DNA of 64,000 nt from the NCBI RefSeq assembly GCF_029227915.1, contig NC_079889.1:11410001-11474000 (forward strand), written 5' to 3'. Source of the DNA: Hydractinia symbiolongicarpus. Lineage: Eukaryota > Cnidaria > Hydrozoa > Anthoathecata > Hydractiniidae. The position numbers and the translations under genes are program-made. Of the stretch, positions 1 through 13,603 are shown one piece after another. Within the stretch, counting starts at the first letter, position 1. Each line of letters opens with the position of its first letter. The notes beneath the pieces are model-generated. The model had not been told where the DNA came from, made no database searches, and was given only the letters and a program-made list of their open reading frames with translations.

Positions 1-2600
1 TAATTGATCACTATGACTATAATGACTATTTGTTAACAGGTTTTTTTCACATCTTCTGTTTATGCTGCACGTGTTTGCTCACATTCGCAATTAAACACAG
101 TTGAGTATTGTTTTGGATTTTCTTCTTTTTTTCATGATATAAAAGCTTTATGACGATGGGACATTTTTATTCGCTGTTAACTTATAAACTGGTTTTGCCA
201 TGTTTTTCACAGTAAATTATGTTCAACTTCGGAAGACAAAAAATAAAAATAAAAATATCCTTATGGGAAATAGGAGAAAAATTTCAAAAGAATCTTTTAA
301 CTGCATACGAAAATCATTTTTCCTCCTTGAGTTGGCTATCATTTATAACCTTGAACATAATTGAGTAGTAAAAATTAATACTTAAGATGATTATGTGTGA
401 ACAAATATTGGATCTTTATCGCATAAGAAAAATTAATCTATCTTAAATACATTTTTTTAAAAAAAATACTTTTGCACCATTTTAAAGCCCACATCTTTTT
501 CTATCTAATCATGGAAAATTGTTTTCTAAAAAAATAACCCATTTTTTTTCGTATACTGACGCCTTCTGTGCCAATTTTGGAATAAGCAATTTGCTGCTTA
601 AGTAGGATGTATTAGACGCCTAATTAAGAGGTGTAGTTCCTTTTATACTGTAACAGCATATTTAAAAGTTTTTCCTGACTGATTAAAGAGGGTGCTGATA
701 AGCCGCAAACGCCCGCATATATAAGGGCGAGTTCGGGTGACTTTTCCAATTAAATTGGTGGTTGTCATCTGAAACCGCCCACACTTTCCGAACTCGCTTG
801 GAACATTCCTGAAATGCAATTCCGGGTATCATACCATGCGGAAAATAGTTGGAAAAAGGCGCTTGAAGGTAAAAGAGTTAATAAAGTTTATATATAAGTT
901 ATTTATCAAGTAAATCTTATTGTAAACTATCAAAAACAGTTCAATTAAGGGGAATTAAGCCTCAAACTTAAATAGCATTATTTCGGTCACTATTATGTTC
1001 GTTTCACAAATTCTGGATTGATTTTAATATTAAAGTTACCCCTTTTACGAACGAACGGTAGGCGGCATTTAAATTTTCTGAGGCCACGGCTGATTCTGGA
1101 TACTGATTATATCATGAAGTATCTTTCGCTGAAAAAGCATAAGCTTGCGCTGAGCGGAGCAGCGAGATATGGAAAATTCAAGCTCCTGCTCTGACTCTCC
1201 TATTTCAGAAGTAGAATATTCAAGTTTTGCCAAGAATTTTCCAATTTATTGAACTATAAGTTGAAAGATAACAAGTGCATCACGATGCACAAGGATTTTG
1301 AAATTTTATCTTTGAACCGCATAGTGTTAGAGACAGCCAGCATACAACATTTAATAAGTAAGTCTTTCTTCAAAAAACATATTTCTCATAAATATTTTCA
1401 CAAACCATATTTCTCATAGTCACACATAAAAAAACGTTTTTATTACCTTCTCACTTTTTGCTTTATAATCTAACAGGTCCACGAGCTATGAAAATACACA
1501 CCATCTCAGATTATTTAATTAAAAAATAATGTCATTCCTTGAATATCAAATAAAAGAGGAGGAGAGCCCATGTGCCTCAAATAACAATTTGTTTTAAAAA
1601 AGTTTTGATGAATGAATAATTTCTTTTGAATATTTTCTCCTGGTTTACACTATAACATAAACTTTGATTTCGTTGTAGAGAAATGAGGTACACCAGTTAC
1701 CAACAGTATATACACGGTTTGGGTACATTATTATGAAAGGTGATTCCAGCTTGTGTTATGCGAAAAATAAGGAAAGAATTTACTGATCCAAATGGAAAAT
1801 ATACTGGTTTTAAAGAATTTGTTGACATATAACGGGACTTAGCATTTTCAAACAAACAATAACAATAACAAAAAAGCGACCTATGTTGTTTATCCATCTC
1901 AAACAACGCAACTTTTCGTCGCTACTGCTTGGTCGAGGAATCATAAGAAAGACTTCTTCACCTTTCCTTTCCCAGTACTATTTCTACAACCATAAGCTCT
2001 ACAAGTAGGCTTCGTGTATGGTAGAAACATAAAATCAACAAATACGCTGTTAAGTGTGTTCAGATTGTGTAAACAACTTTAAAAAAAATTAAGAAGAGAT
2101 CAAAAAACTCCATCTCCATCACAGATATTGTTTTGATTTTAACATGGCGATTACTGTTGTCAACTTTTAGGCTAGAAAAGGGATGTAAATTCAAAGAATT
2201 TCATTTTTTTTTATATATATACCATCAAAATCAGTAGGGTTTGTAACAGATATTTTCAAAGAAAAAAAATTTGGCTTAATTCTCCTTTAAAAACTTTACC
2301 ACCACATAGTAAGTTTATTTTAATTTTTATAGTTTTTTAAATCATTAGTTTTTCTTTTCTTTTTCAGGCATTGTTCTGGTGTATGCAGGGTTTTTCAGGC
2401 AAATACTTGATTTCTTTTTAAAATTCTGAACTCACCCGCACTTTTAACGGCGTATGCGGCTTATCAGCACCCTTGTACTGACTAACCTAAGAGTTATAAC
2501 CCCTACAAAAAAACTCTGCCTTAACTGGATGATTGCCTAATGTATGTAGAGATTTCACAACAGTATGTAAACATTACCAACCCAGCTAAAGACCTCGAAA
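1..2600. other. Intergenic, no supportable gene
   Basis: AT-rich sequence with short runs of T and A. Open frames here are short and show no recognisable domain, splice pattern or composition shift. I see no RNA gene or clear repeat boundary until the LINE relic that follows. Confidence 0.6.
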
Positions 2601-2604
2601 TAGG

Positions 2605-3757
2605 GGCTAGAATATTTATGAAGCATGTTGTTCCTGAATGATCTGTACTTGGCCCACTTCTTTTCTTGCTCTATATTAATGACTTACACGAAGCAATAAA
2701 ATTTTCCCTAGTTCACCACTTTGCTGACGATACAAACTTGCTGCATTTTAATTTCTCATTGAAATCCCTCGTCAAAAAAGTCAATCTTAGATTCCTCTGG
2801 CACTGGCTCAGTGCTAACAAAATATCTCTTAATGCTAGTACAACAGAATATATACTCTTTAGACATCCCTCTAAACCCATTAACTGTGAAGTTAAGCCTT
2901 CTATTGGTGATGAAAAGGTTTTTCCTAGTGAAACCATAAAATATCTTGGTGCACTGCTTGATTCTAACCTAGGATGGAAGTCCCAGATTAATTCAGTTGC
3001 AACCAAACTGAAAAAGGTTAATGGAATCATTGCAAAAATAAGACATTATGTGCAGATGGATGTTCTTCTGTCAGTTTAATGCTCTTTTCCACCCAAATCT
3101 AAATTATTGCTCCTAAATCTGGGTTACAAGTGAACCGAATCACTGTCCTTCAAAATTGTGCTTTACGTCTTATGAATTTTGCCAACCACAGAACAATTGC
3201 AAACCAATGTAATAAAGATTTAGGCATCCTTAAATTCACAGATACTGTGAAACTGTAAAATGTAATATTTATTTATAATTTCACAACAATCTACCTGTTC
3301 CTCTGATTGGTACCTTTTCAATTGACTTCTCTCTCCTTCATAATACTCGTGCTAACAGCCTAGGCCTGAATTCGCGTGCTGTTCGTACTTGGTCTAGTTG
3401 TCAGAATGCCTTACCTGAAATAAGACTTTTACATCTTCTCTTGATTGCATAGACTTAAATCTCTAATAAAGCATACATTCTTGTCTAATTATGTTTAATT
3501 TATATATATCTAAAATTACTATTGTTCACAATCACTTTCACACCACTTTTTTTTTTTTGGGTTCGCCTGTCTGTCTTGTTTTGTAGTGTTGTCTGTGTAA
3601 ATTATGAGTTTTGTATTGTCCACGGTGGCTGTCATACTTCGAGCTCTGCTAACTTTGGCAGTTTCCGGGGTTTCCCAGGGCATAATTTTTAATCAATAAT
3701 GTATTTATCTCCTAGTAAACTGAAATATGTTTATTTCATTTATTCATTCATTCATTA
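2605..3757 (+). mobile_element. Degenerate CR1/L2-like LINE, reverse transcriptase 3' half
   Basis: A reverse-transcriptase frame runs from about 2605 to 3079. It contains the SVLGPLLFLLYINDL block, with a TGA just before it where a Gly codon is usual, and the catalytic HHFADDTNL box at about 2716. Downstream, frames broken by stops continue with LINE C-terminal pieces such as LQNCALRLMNFA (about 3150) and LLHNTRANSLGL (about 3340). The relic ends in a short TTCATTCATTCATT tail at about 3735-3755, as CR1/L2-type elements often do. The 5' part (endonuclease, ORF1) is absent, as expected for 5' truncation. Stops and frameshifts mean it cannot be active. Confidence 0.82.
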
Positions 3758-3759
3758 GA

Positions 3760-6700
3760 ATTGCACCTTTTCTGCTGAGAAACAATTTAGCATTTGTTTA
3801 GAGCGGTACTAGCTAGCTAGGATATATGGATAGCTAACTAAAGCTTTAAAATTAGAAAGTCTACTAAGCTACATATATAAATTATATCAAAACTAACTGG
3901 GATGGGTGCGATATAGGTTTAAGAAAAAAACGACCCTTAACTAAGACAATTTTTAAGACTGGAACGCTTTCCATGCTGGTTTGCACGGACCGATTTGCAC
4001 GCAGTGTTTCAATGTTTACGTTTTGATATGATTTCCGCGCATGTGCAAAAAAAGACAAATAAAATGCAGACCTACTGCGAGCGCTTGGCTAAGAAGTTTT
4101 CGCCGTGGCTAAATCATTTCATTGAAAATGTATTAAGGTCGATTTTAAAAAAGATGCTTTCACTGTCAGAAATTTATTTGAAACAGACTATTACGACTTT
4201 CGCCTTTTGTTTTGCGCAAGGATTCTTAAGATAGAAACATCCGCGTCACGCTGAAAATTTTAGTTACTTTATGATCTTTTTTTAGGGGCATGCTGCCTTG
4301 TCCAAAGGGCTTTTTTAGAGAGGAAAGCGGTGGAGGTATTGGATTGCGCTTGCTGATATTTACACTCATTTTTCTCTTGTGATCTGCCCGTAACTAGCTA
4401 CATATAGTTTATATATCTCAAGCCCATTAAAAACGGTATAAACTGAGAAACAAAATAGTATCAAATTCTTTTTTTCGCGAATTCGCGAAATTTAATTTTC
4501 GCGAATTATTAGGACTTGTCAACTTCGCCAAAATTAGTTCTCACGAAAGTAAAATTTTATTTTCAGAAATTCCTATCACGTTGAATATTTCTCTAAAAAC
4601 ATAAATCTCACGCTTCGCACACAAGAAAGTGTTTCCTACTTTAGCTTAAGTCACAATCTTTCTACGCTTCATCACAATCTTAGCCGGGTTCTTCACGGTC
4701 CTGACTCTCTTGCCAACTAAAATAGCTGTTTTCTTGAAGATATTTTGCGTCGCAACGACATCACATAAAAGCCACCCCGAAAGTTATTCCCAAGAATAGT
4801 GACTCGTGTGATAAACGAGTAGAAAAAAGCAGTCGTGTGTGGTTGCCACGTTGTCCTGCGTTGCATTTCTGTTAGTAATTGGCTGTCAAATAAATAAGTG
4901 TATGACAATATGGCAGGGACAAGTAGAAGACATATCTTGTTTATCATTAAATTCCTTAGATAAAATAAAACTTACTCAAAATCTATGGCGTGCATTCACA
5001 AAAAAAGATACAGAAGAAAAAAAAGCGATTTTGAATTGAAATACTTATCGGCATTGAAAATTATTCCAAGAGCATGTTTTTGTTTGAGAATAAAGTTAAC
5101 TTCCGGTAACTCAAACCTCCAAGGGACTAATCTAGTAAGTTTTCACTGAAAGAAATTTCGTACGTCGGTTTGACTAACCTTGTTGATAGTTCTTGTTCAA
5201 CAACTCGACTTCTTAGGTTGATGTATTTGTGAAGACAGGCTACGTTTTCACTAAACAACATGTACTCCCGGAGTAACTCCAGAAGTAACTTTTGTTAGGT
5301 GAATGTATTTATTTCTGACCTTTTTTTCCACTTCTCCAGCCATCCATCTGACGCTTTAAAATTTGTAAGATCAAAACTTTCAACATATTGAAGAGCTTTC
5401 TCTTTTATCATATTGACATAAAAAGCATCATTTGGCTTCTTTGTAAAGAGAACCATTTAAAAACAGCTTTTTCGAAATTTCTGGCTACATTACATACCAG
5501 TATTCATTTTTCGAACATTTATTTTCTACTTAGACACTAAAACGTTCGAGTTATCCGAAGAAATAAACTTAAGGGGGACCAAAACATGGTTCGAGAAAAC
5601 GAATGTTCGAGTTATCCGGGTTCGAGTTAAGGTGTAGTTTTTATAAGGAAGTATTAAGAAATGTCCAAGGGACCGTAGAAAACAGTTCGAGCTAACAAAA
5701 GTTCGAGTTACCGGGAGTCTACTGTATATTTGTTTGCATTTATTTTTTACTTGCCAATATCCATGCTATATTTTCATATGTGGTATAACTATGTACGATA
5801 CAGTGGTTTTACACATTTAAAATTTGATTACGGTTTACCTCAGGTAAGATTTTTGTCAAGTATTATACCAAGGTACTTTCATGCAGTTTTCAGGTTACCA
5901 TTATAAAAGGAAAGTTTTAGGAGGATTAAGTGTCATACATGGCTCATGGAAAATTGTGTATTTTCTCTTATTAAGTTTCGCGATACAAGCTATTGCGATA
6001 CAAAGTTTCGCGGCGCAACTTTCGCGATACAAAGTTTGGCTTATTCTTCAGATATAGTTTTAACCTTTTCACTTTTCAAACAGAAATCTCTCCGAAAAAA
6101 ACAGAAAAGTATTTAGCGGCTACTCCATGATGTAGCAGACATATCTTTTTTCAGGTAATGGCTTTTTCAAATTTTCTCCTTACATTTACACCACCAAGAT
6201 TTTTGTTGCAACAAGCGCACAGCTCTCATTAGCAGAATGTTTTTCCACAATAATTAGTGAGAAAAGTGTTGGGTTTAATCATAAGTTTTTGTTTGTAATT
6301 TTTTCATTAAAGATTACCTAAATTCGATTTAACGCCGTCCGAGATTGTTATAAAGAGAAAAAAGGCGTGGGGACGAGGTTGCGCCATCTTTTTTTAAAAA
6401 AAATACGCTTTTTGTTCTCGATGTTCTCGATCATTCTACAAAATACATTACAAGTCTATCATAACAAAAACAGCATCTCATTTCTCACGAAAGAAGAAAA
6501 ATATTTGTTTTCGTTTGTTAGATATTTTCTCAATACTTTCGAAAAAATTCAAACATGTAAAAATCATTTGTTAAATTGAAAACGTGACAGTTATACAGAA
6601 TATGGTTGTGTTTGAAAACATTCGAATTCGCATTTCATATTCGAATTAAAATATGCATTCGTTCGCACGTTACATTATTGCCATTTTTAGAAAAATGGCA

Positions 6701-8150
6701 GCTGCTATAAAAATTATACCGAAAGAGATGGTTTCGTTGCTAAGGTGATTGGGGAGCCGGCAAATTTTGTGACGCAAAGGAGATTCCTGTGCAGTAAAAT
6801 GGTGTTAAGCGTAAACCACCTTCAAACCCAGGCCACTGAGTTATTTCGTTCATTTCTAAGGGCTTTTCGACATATACAACTATCCTGAAAAATTTTCAGA
6901 ATAGCATAAAAAGTTTCTGTTCTCAAATTGACTATGTTGCCATTAATTATTTCTTATATTTCTCAAAAATATTATTAATTCGTTGAATACCTTTTTTCAA
7001 ATAAGCAGGCAGCTGCACACTCTCCTTCTTAGAGGTTGTATTTCATGCTTAAGTTATCTGCTCAAGTGAAATAGAACGGTTCTCTATTAGACGCAGTGAT
7101 AATAAAGATAAATAAAGGATAAAAAAAAGAAACAGTGCTAAGGCGTGTTATTAAGTTATCATTTTATTTACGATTTGAGAATATTTTTACTTCATATCTA
7201 GTTTACCTCTGCAATGGAGAGCACCTGGTAGCGGTATAGATGCAGGAATAAATAGATGCAGCAACCGATTGAAAGATGTTTACATAAACATCTCAGTGTG
7301 ATATATTCTGAAAACAGAACGAGTTTTAAGTATTCTTAAAAATAATTTCAGTAAACACAACCAAACAGGTTATCTTTCACCTTCGCTGCGTAGAAGTGGA
7401 ATTTATAACTCTTTCTCTCTTTTTTTTTTTGAATGAGTCGCCAAAAAAATAACGGCAGAAAATTACATTTTTAAAAATTGGGCTAAAATAAAAAAGTAAT
7501 AATCACTCCACTTTACGACGTTTCGGCCGTTCGTTCGACAGCCAATTTCAAGTAAACAAGTCCTAGTACAATATGCTTTTAAATATACAATAACATGATA
7601 CGATCGTGCCGATCAAAATTAAAAATCGATCAAAACGATCAAAATTATTCCAAGAGGCGCAAAAATGTTTGTACTTTTTATGATTTCTAATGCAACCAAT
7701 GATTTCATTGATTGAAACAATTTCTTTGGTTTCACACTTCATCACATTTTTTAACTTTTTTTTCTTCACATGATTAAGGCTGATTTTGGTATAAAAAAAA
7801 TAAATTTTAAATTGGTCCTCTCAAGTGCTACGGGGCAAAATTTGTTTCCATCTCCTGTCTCACACAGGTGCAAGCTCTTCGCAGTGTGGTGACAATATAT
7901 TTTCTGTAATGTTTCAAACTTGTGTATGTTTGTCTCTGTGTGAGTTCCTTTCATTTTATTCAAGTGGTATTTTTACTTCTTTTACAGCGCTCAGCGTGAA
8001 AGCCATGGTAAGATGCAGTATATCTTTAAGAAGTAGTAAATACACCGCTAGTGACCTGATACAGCACGCGCATGAAAATCGGGAAGGGAATCTCCTTTTC
8101 AGAGAGATAACTCGAACAAAGAAAAAGCGATGACCGTGTTTCCATTTTTA
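3760..8150. other. Intergenic with scattered repeat fragments
   Basis: No gene is supportable. It holds a perfect 16-bp palindrome (TTCGCGAATTCGCGAA, 4474-4489), a pogo/mariner-like terminal sequence near 5.7 kb, GCGATACAAAGTTTCGCG-type repeats near 6.0 kb, and one copy (6364-6381) of an 18-bp motif found elsewhere in the window. Small open frames at 4.0, 4.8, 6.4 and 7.8 kb lack domains and look like chance. Confidence 0.55.
5540..5727. mobile_element. pogo/Tigger-like MITE end
   Basis: Read on the minus strand, 5727-5690 begins TACAGTAGACTCCCGGTAAC followed by TCGAAC. This resembles pogo/Tigger (Tc1/mariner) termini, which start CAGT and insert at TA. GTTCGAGTTA motifs recur at about 5554, 5610, 5625 and 5700 in one region, as in a short non-autonomous element whose left end has decayed. 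No transposase frame is present. The left boundary is uncertain. Confidence 0.45.
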
Positions 8151-8240
8151 GGTTTATCCAATCACCTGTTTTAAAAATTCAAATTATTCAACCAATCGTA
8201 TTAAGTGTCGTAAAAATGCAGCCAATCAGAAAGCTGCTAT
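8150..8240 (+). promoter_or_regulatory. Cluster of CCAAT boxes upstream of FoxN1/4
   Basis: Three same-direction CCAAT elements lie at about 8157 (CCAATCACC), 8192 (CCAATCGTA) and 8222 (CCAATCAGA), spaced about 30-35 bp. They sit about 260-340 bp before the FoxN1/4 start codon. CCAATCA is the NF-Y consensus, and regular clusters of this kind are typical of metazoan promoters. The promoter role is inferred from position; no TATA box is evident. Confidence 0.45.
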
Positions 8241-8493
8241 TATGTATTGAAACCACTGAAGCGTAAGGAAACAACTTCAACCCGTCCGTTTTAAACAACA
8301 TTCGGGGTTGGCAAAGAAATGCACAAGGAGATGGTGTCGAGAAAGTTTATCAAATATAATTATGTCTATTATCACTAATTGCACGTAAAACCAACGTCGC
8401 CTCTGTTTTGTTAACTCCACACATAACCATATATGTAGACGTAACGCAGCTCCGATCATCCTGTAAATAGTAGTTTTAGTTTACTTCAAGAAA

Positions 8494-11368
8494 ATGTACA
8501 GTCAATATGGAAACAATAACATTTGCGATCTCGACGCGATTACAGTGCATGATATTGACTTCGATATCGGCTCGTCAAATGCTTGTTATGGTCAGTTTAC
8601 CTATGGAGATTACTTGCAGGAACTGCAAGAATTGGAGCAAGGACGAACGCCCATGAAAATCGATCGGCAATCCATAACAAGAGACATATCAAATTTACAT
8701 TGGGTGCATAATGTGGGTTTACCGGTCGACCAACAGCCCACTAGACAGCCGACCATTTCCCTGATGGTCGACCCAAATACAAATATGCCGGTGCAATTTT
8801 CCACCAACCGGACGAACATTCAAACAATGACACCGCAAAGTATCGCGTATATGACCATCCCGCAATCATTACCGCAGCAACATCAAGCACAGACGCTCTA
8901 TCAGAGAGCAGAGATGCACCAACAGAATTTAATGCACCATCAAAAATATGTGCATGAAAAAGGAAAGGAAAACGGAACGCCCGGACAAAAGGTTTTTCCG
9001 AAGCCTGTTTTTTCATATTCTTGTTTAATAGCTATGGCGTTACGAAATAGCGATCATGGTAGTCTTCCGGTCAGTGAAATATACAAGTACATGCAGTAAG
9101 TGATGTTTCTGTTCTTTTTGTTGTTGTTTTGTCCGATCACAGTTAGCTTTAAGGATTTTTTGTCTTAACAAAAGGGATTTTAGTTTGCAAGAAGATGCTT
9201 GCTAATTTATTCATTTTTCACAGAAACTAATACAGGTAGTGCAACATATCTGAGACGAAAAATATGGATGTAGAATAAAAAATTGCTGACTGTTCATTTG
9301 CCTACCCACCGTTATCTTTTTGAATGGTGAACAGTTAGAACTCCACCGTTTTGATATCTTTTACATGAAATAACATTTGTTGTCTAAAAAACTCAAAGGA
9401 GAAGAGCTTTGTATCAAAACTACCCGCGAATGAAAGCATTCATTCATTGAAAATTTGGGGTGTTCTATTGGTTAATAATTGAAGAGGTGTGCACGTGGTG
9501 GTTATATTGACACATCACGTGACCTCAACTGAAACAACATAATATAAAAATATATAAAACGTGATGCAGTAAATGTAGATATGTGAAAACTGGGCACGAG
9601 TATTCGTTACGTCATGTAATGGCATGCTGTTCGTACATTTTATAGAGATTGCTAATTCTTCTATTATTTGTAAGTTCTAATACCATCGAGTTAGTTGTGG
9701 ACAAGCTTTCAATCACACACTTTTTTTAAATCTAACAGCATATATTATTCTTTTTAATTTCAGGTCTCGTTTCCCATATTTCAAAACAGCGCCCGATGGA
9801 TGGAAAGTATGATACGAGTGGAATTCCTTTCTTTTTTTTTTTTCTTATTATTGTATCTCTTTAATAATAGCCGTCGTCTGTCTGTCTGTGTGTCCGCAAA
9901 AGCGCCGTCCCGTAACGGAAACACGGAATTTTTAAAATGCGCACCAATACCAAATGCGATATATTTTTGTCCACTTTATTGCAATGGGTAAATTTAAAGG
10001 ACGGGTGACCCCGTGGATTTTTCCACGGGCTAACAACTAGTTCTTTAAATATTTCTTTACATTGATACAATTGCGTAATTGAATTAAACTAGAAAATGCT
10101 CAAAAGATCGCGTTAACAAAAATGGGGTTCGAATCTCTCAAACCGTTGTCAGCCGAAACAACTTAGCTCGGACAGCCTGACAGCCTCTTTATACATTCTT
10201 TTAGACTTTTTGTTCCCGTTTTCTTCCCGGAAAGGTCCCGAATGTCAGGCAGGCCGCGCTAAAAAAACCTATATATCGATTAATGCATTTCCTTATTGAT
10301 TTTCTAAAATCTCAGGACTATCCTTCGCCACAAAAACTGTTGATGTGTCTCTGAAGTCAACATACTTCGCTTTGAAAATTTTCTGTACGTTACTCAGTCA
10401 ATATAATTATTTTCTTTTAGAATTCTGTTCGACACAATCTTTCTTTAAATAAAGCGTTCTGTAAATTAGAACGACCAGACGGCACTTCTCAGAGAAAAGG
10501 TTGTCTGTGGTCACTCAAACCTGAAAAGAAAGATCAACTGCGAAGGGAAATACGCAAATGGAAAAAGAAGCATCCTGAGGCGATAAAAGCTAGCATGGCT
10601 AACCCTGGTGAGTGTGAATGACGTGTTTTTAAAGCTGGAGTTACATGGGACAAATACAGTCATAAGGAAAATATTTCCTCTTATTTCGGCAGCGGGTCTT
10701 AAGAAACTTTCGCGTCAAGAAAATTGCTTTTTTAACGTCAACAAACCAAATCTTTCTATATCCAAAAGGGTAATTTGATACCAGAAAATAATTATAAACG
10801 CGTAAATTGAAAAAAACTCGTCTCGCGAAAAACGTAACCCCGTCCCAAGCGATTAAACTATGCCTATACAGAACATCGTACATTGAAGCAGCTCCACACG
10901 CACCTTAACAAAATATATATGACAGATTCTTCTTTAGACGAGTTAAGTTTGTCCAGCGACTCCTTAGATGACGATTCAATGGATGATACAAAAACACCGT
11001 CACCCGAACATACCGTACCCGAGTCCACAATGCCGGAACCGGCGCCAACTCCAACACCTATCCCCATGGAGGAAATGAAAGTAGACATAAAGGAGGAGCC
11101 GATAGACGAAGTGGCGGTGGAAAACGCAGCCAAAGAACTGTTTGGTAACGACTTGTTGTTTAATCAGGATGACTTGCACGCTGAAGAATTTTGGAACGAC
11201 CTGATTGACAGTAGCGAAAATTCCCAACTCATTGGTCTACACGATCAAAATAAGTTCCTCACAGACGATTTGGTTGAAGTTGAAAGTTCAATCAAGTTAG
11301 AAGGTTCGTCTCCTGCGACGAATTTCTTTAGTTCAGCGGTGCATCCTCCAACCTTAGCTGGTTTCTAA
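8494..11368 (+). CDS. FoxN1/4: Forkhead transcription factor FoxN1/4
   Basis: Four coding exons: 8494-9095, 9764-9806, 10421-10607 and 10926-11368. All borders are GT/AG with matching phases, giving a 424-residue protein. Residues 1-169 are Gln/Asn-rich with no known domain. The winged-helix forkhead domain spans about 170-270: [14 protein letters not shown] (helix 1), [20 protein letters not shown] (exon 2) and [13 protein letters not shown], the DNA-recognition helix. [13 protein letters not shown] follows. The [11 protein letters not shown] wording is characteristic of the FoxN1/4 class rather than FoxN2/3. The C-terminus (280-424) is acidic and Ser-rich, with a VDIKEEPID sumoylation-type motif and Asp/Glu/Trp-rich stretches that suggest transactivation. 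Start: first ATG in frame, downstream of a CCAAT cluster. A Helitron-like element lies 49 bp into intron 2. It should act in the nucleus; related proteins act in neural and multiciliated-cell programmes. Confidence 0.93.
9856..10040 (+). mobile_element. Short Helitron-like non-autonomous element
   Basis: This 185-bp unit in FoxN1/4 intron 2 starts TCTCTTTAATAATAGCC after an A and ends with an 8-bp hairpin (CCCGTGGA-TTTT-TCCACGGG), a CTAACAA spacer and CTAG before a T. TC at the 5' end, a 3' hairpin a few bases before CTRR, and insertion between A and T are the Helitron hallmarks. It contains a GTCTGTCTGTCTG run. Related copies lie in the opposite orientation at 35.1 and 39.2-39.6 kb. No Rep/helicase is encoded. 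It could instead be another small repeat class with similar ends. Confidence 0.6.
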
Positions 11369-13430
11369 GCAACACGTATTAAATAGGAAGTAAGTCAGAA
11401 AGCTGATTGGTTGATCCAATCATTTTATCATGTCACTGGATTCATCTTGCAAGCAACACGCCACAGCTTCTCTCAAATACGATACAGAGCACACGGTGAT
11501 GGCAGTGTGAGCAAAATTGAGGATTCGGTTACATGAAATCAAACAATATGATTTTATTTACATTTTTTATTCTTTTTTAAATTCTTTGTTACATATAATT
11601 TTTATTGCACTTTTTTAGAGTTTATGTTTGTTTACTTCTTGGTAAAATGTTGCTATGGCAACGTATTGTCACGTGTTTAAAGCACTATGTATGATGTATT
11701 GAAAGTTTTTTTTGTACGAAACCACGTGCGAAGTTGTTTTAAAGGAAACTAGGAACGAATTTTGTTTTGTTATTTGTGCAGCCAAATTTGTTTTTAGAGT
11801 GTATTATGTTTAGCACATGTCTTTTTCTGTTTATTTCAAATTTTGTTTTTTCTCTTCGTTGTATGTGTGTGTTGTGGTGATCAAGTGACTTGTAAATGTC
11901 TTGTTTAACCAGTTTTTTATAGCTTGCATTTTTACAATTCACGCGATGATAAACGAGTCAGCATTAGAACGCACTGCATAATGATAGAAAGCACTTTTTG
12001 TTTTTTGTAAATAAATTTTGTCATATTTACATGTTTATATCGCGATGTAAATAACATTTTTTTAAAAAATATTAGAAGTATTTATTTCGTGGAGCACAAG
12101 AATTTTTTAGCTTATGACAATTTTTAAATATTATTTGACGAGTGGATGACCGTTAGTTTGTTCTTTTAAAAGATGGCTTTTACTAGGAAAAAAGCAAAAA
12201 AAAGAGAGATTAAGTTGATTATGTCACACAGTTCTATACAAAGCTGAAGTAATCCACAGTACCTATGGCATATAACAGCACCATGTAGTCCACACATGAA
12301 TCATTTTGTCCACATGCAACATGCTAAAAATTTTAAAACGCACGTTAGAAATGCTTCGGGTAACTGGACACCAAGTTGCTGTTATACCGCTGTACATATT
12401 TATTTATTTTGTTAGAAATGATCAATAGAAAATTTTATTTATAAATTTATCTTTATACCATATCAACCTAATTTCCAGACCTTTTTTCTATCCATATTTT
12501 ATGCATATTTTCAATTTAATACGAGGTCTGGTCTTTTATATATTGTATTTATTAAATTTTGACGAAACCTTAAAACAACCAAAAAAATAAAATTTATAGC
12601 AATTTATCTATTTATAGGCTTTTCACAATTTTTTCATCAATAAAAACAAGGGAAAGTAAATTCAAATGTCTATTGTTTATTTTGGGCGGTAGAGAGCGGC
12701 GTTGAGGGACGGCGAAGTAAGCGGGTTGTTTGAAAGCAGATTAAACATATCTCCTTTCACTCAAAGAACGAAAGTTTCCCATTTCTACAGTTTAAATTAA
12801 TTTTAATAAGTCTTCAACAAAACCAACATAGCGAACAGACGAAAACAGAAAATGCATATTTATACATCCGAAGATTTGAAAACCTTAGAAAGTAATTATC
12901 ACTGTTCTCACATTACTGACGAAAAAACACTTAATATAGTTTGCGAAGTAATTATTTGCGGAAGAAATTTTTGCAAAACTTTACTTAATTTTCGCAGATA
13001 CGAACCGAACCCGCAAAATCAAGTTACGCGAAATTTAGAAATCAGTTATTCGCAAAATGTTTAATTTTTTTGTCCTTTCATTTCCTGTAGGATCATGCCA
13101 TTGAGATTTTGGTTTTTTATTTGAAAATAAAATTATTTCTGAAAGCTATGTGAAGTAAAATATTGATTTTGTCTTGGGAAAATGTAGTTATTCACAAAAA
13201 AATGAAGTATTTTGGGACCACTCATCTCTAAACGTAAGTTTCGCAAATATTTTGGTCCCTTAAGATACAAGCATAAACTTTTTGTCAGCTGTTCGCATGG
13301 TTGCATGAAAAGCAGCACATACTATAGATGCGAATACAATATTAAAAGATATCTTATAACGAAAAATGATATTAGTTGGAGACCAGCTCTAGAAAATATA
13401 TACAATTGAATATAAAAAATACAGATCACT
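11369..13430. other. FoxN1/4 3' UTR region and downstream repeats
   Basis: AT-rich sequence after the FoxN1/4 stop. AATAAA signals occur at about 12009, 12586 and 12639, so transcripts may end between 12.0 and 12.7 kb. From about 12.9 to 13.4 kb it carries TTTCGCAAA/GCGAAATTT-type short repeats like those elsewhere in the window. I see no second gene here. Confidence 0.5.
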
Positions 13431-13603
13431 TAAAAAATATAGACAAAATATAATTTGTGTTACGCAGAATAAGTAAAAAAAACAACAGAAATATTGCTAA
13501 TCGCTTGCCACAAAATCTTCGCATTCGATATACAGTAAAAAGAATGGAATAGAGCGCACCTCCATTGATGAGTCGCACCATTATGAGTTCTAATTTTTCG
13601 TCA

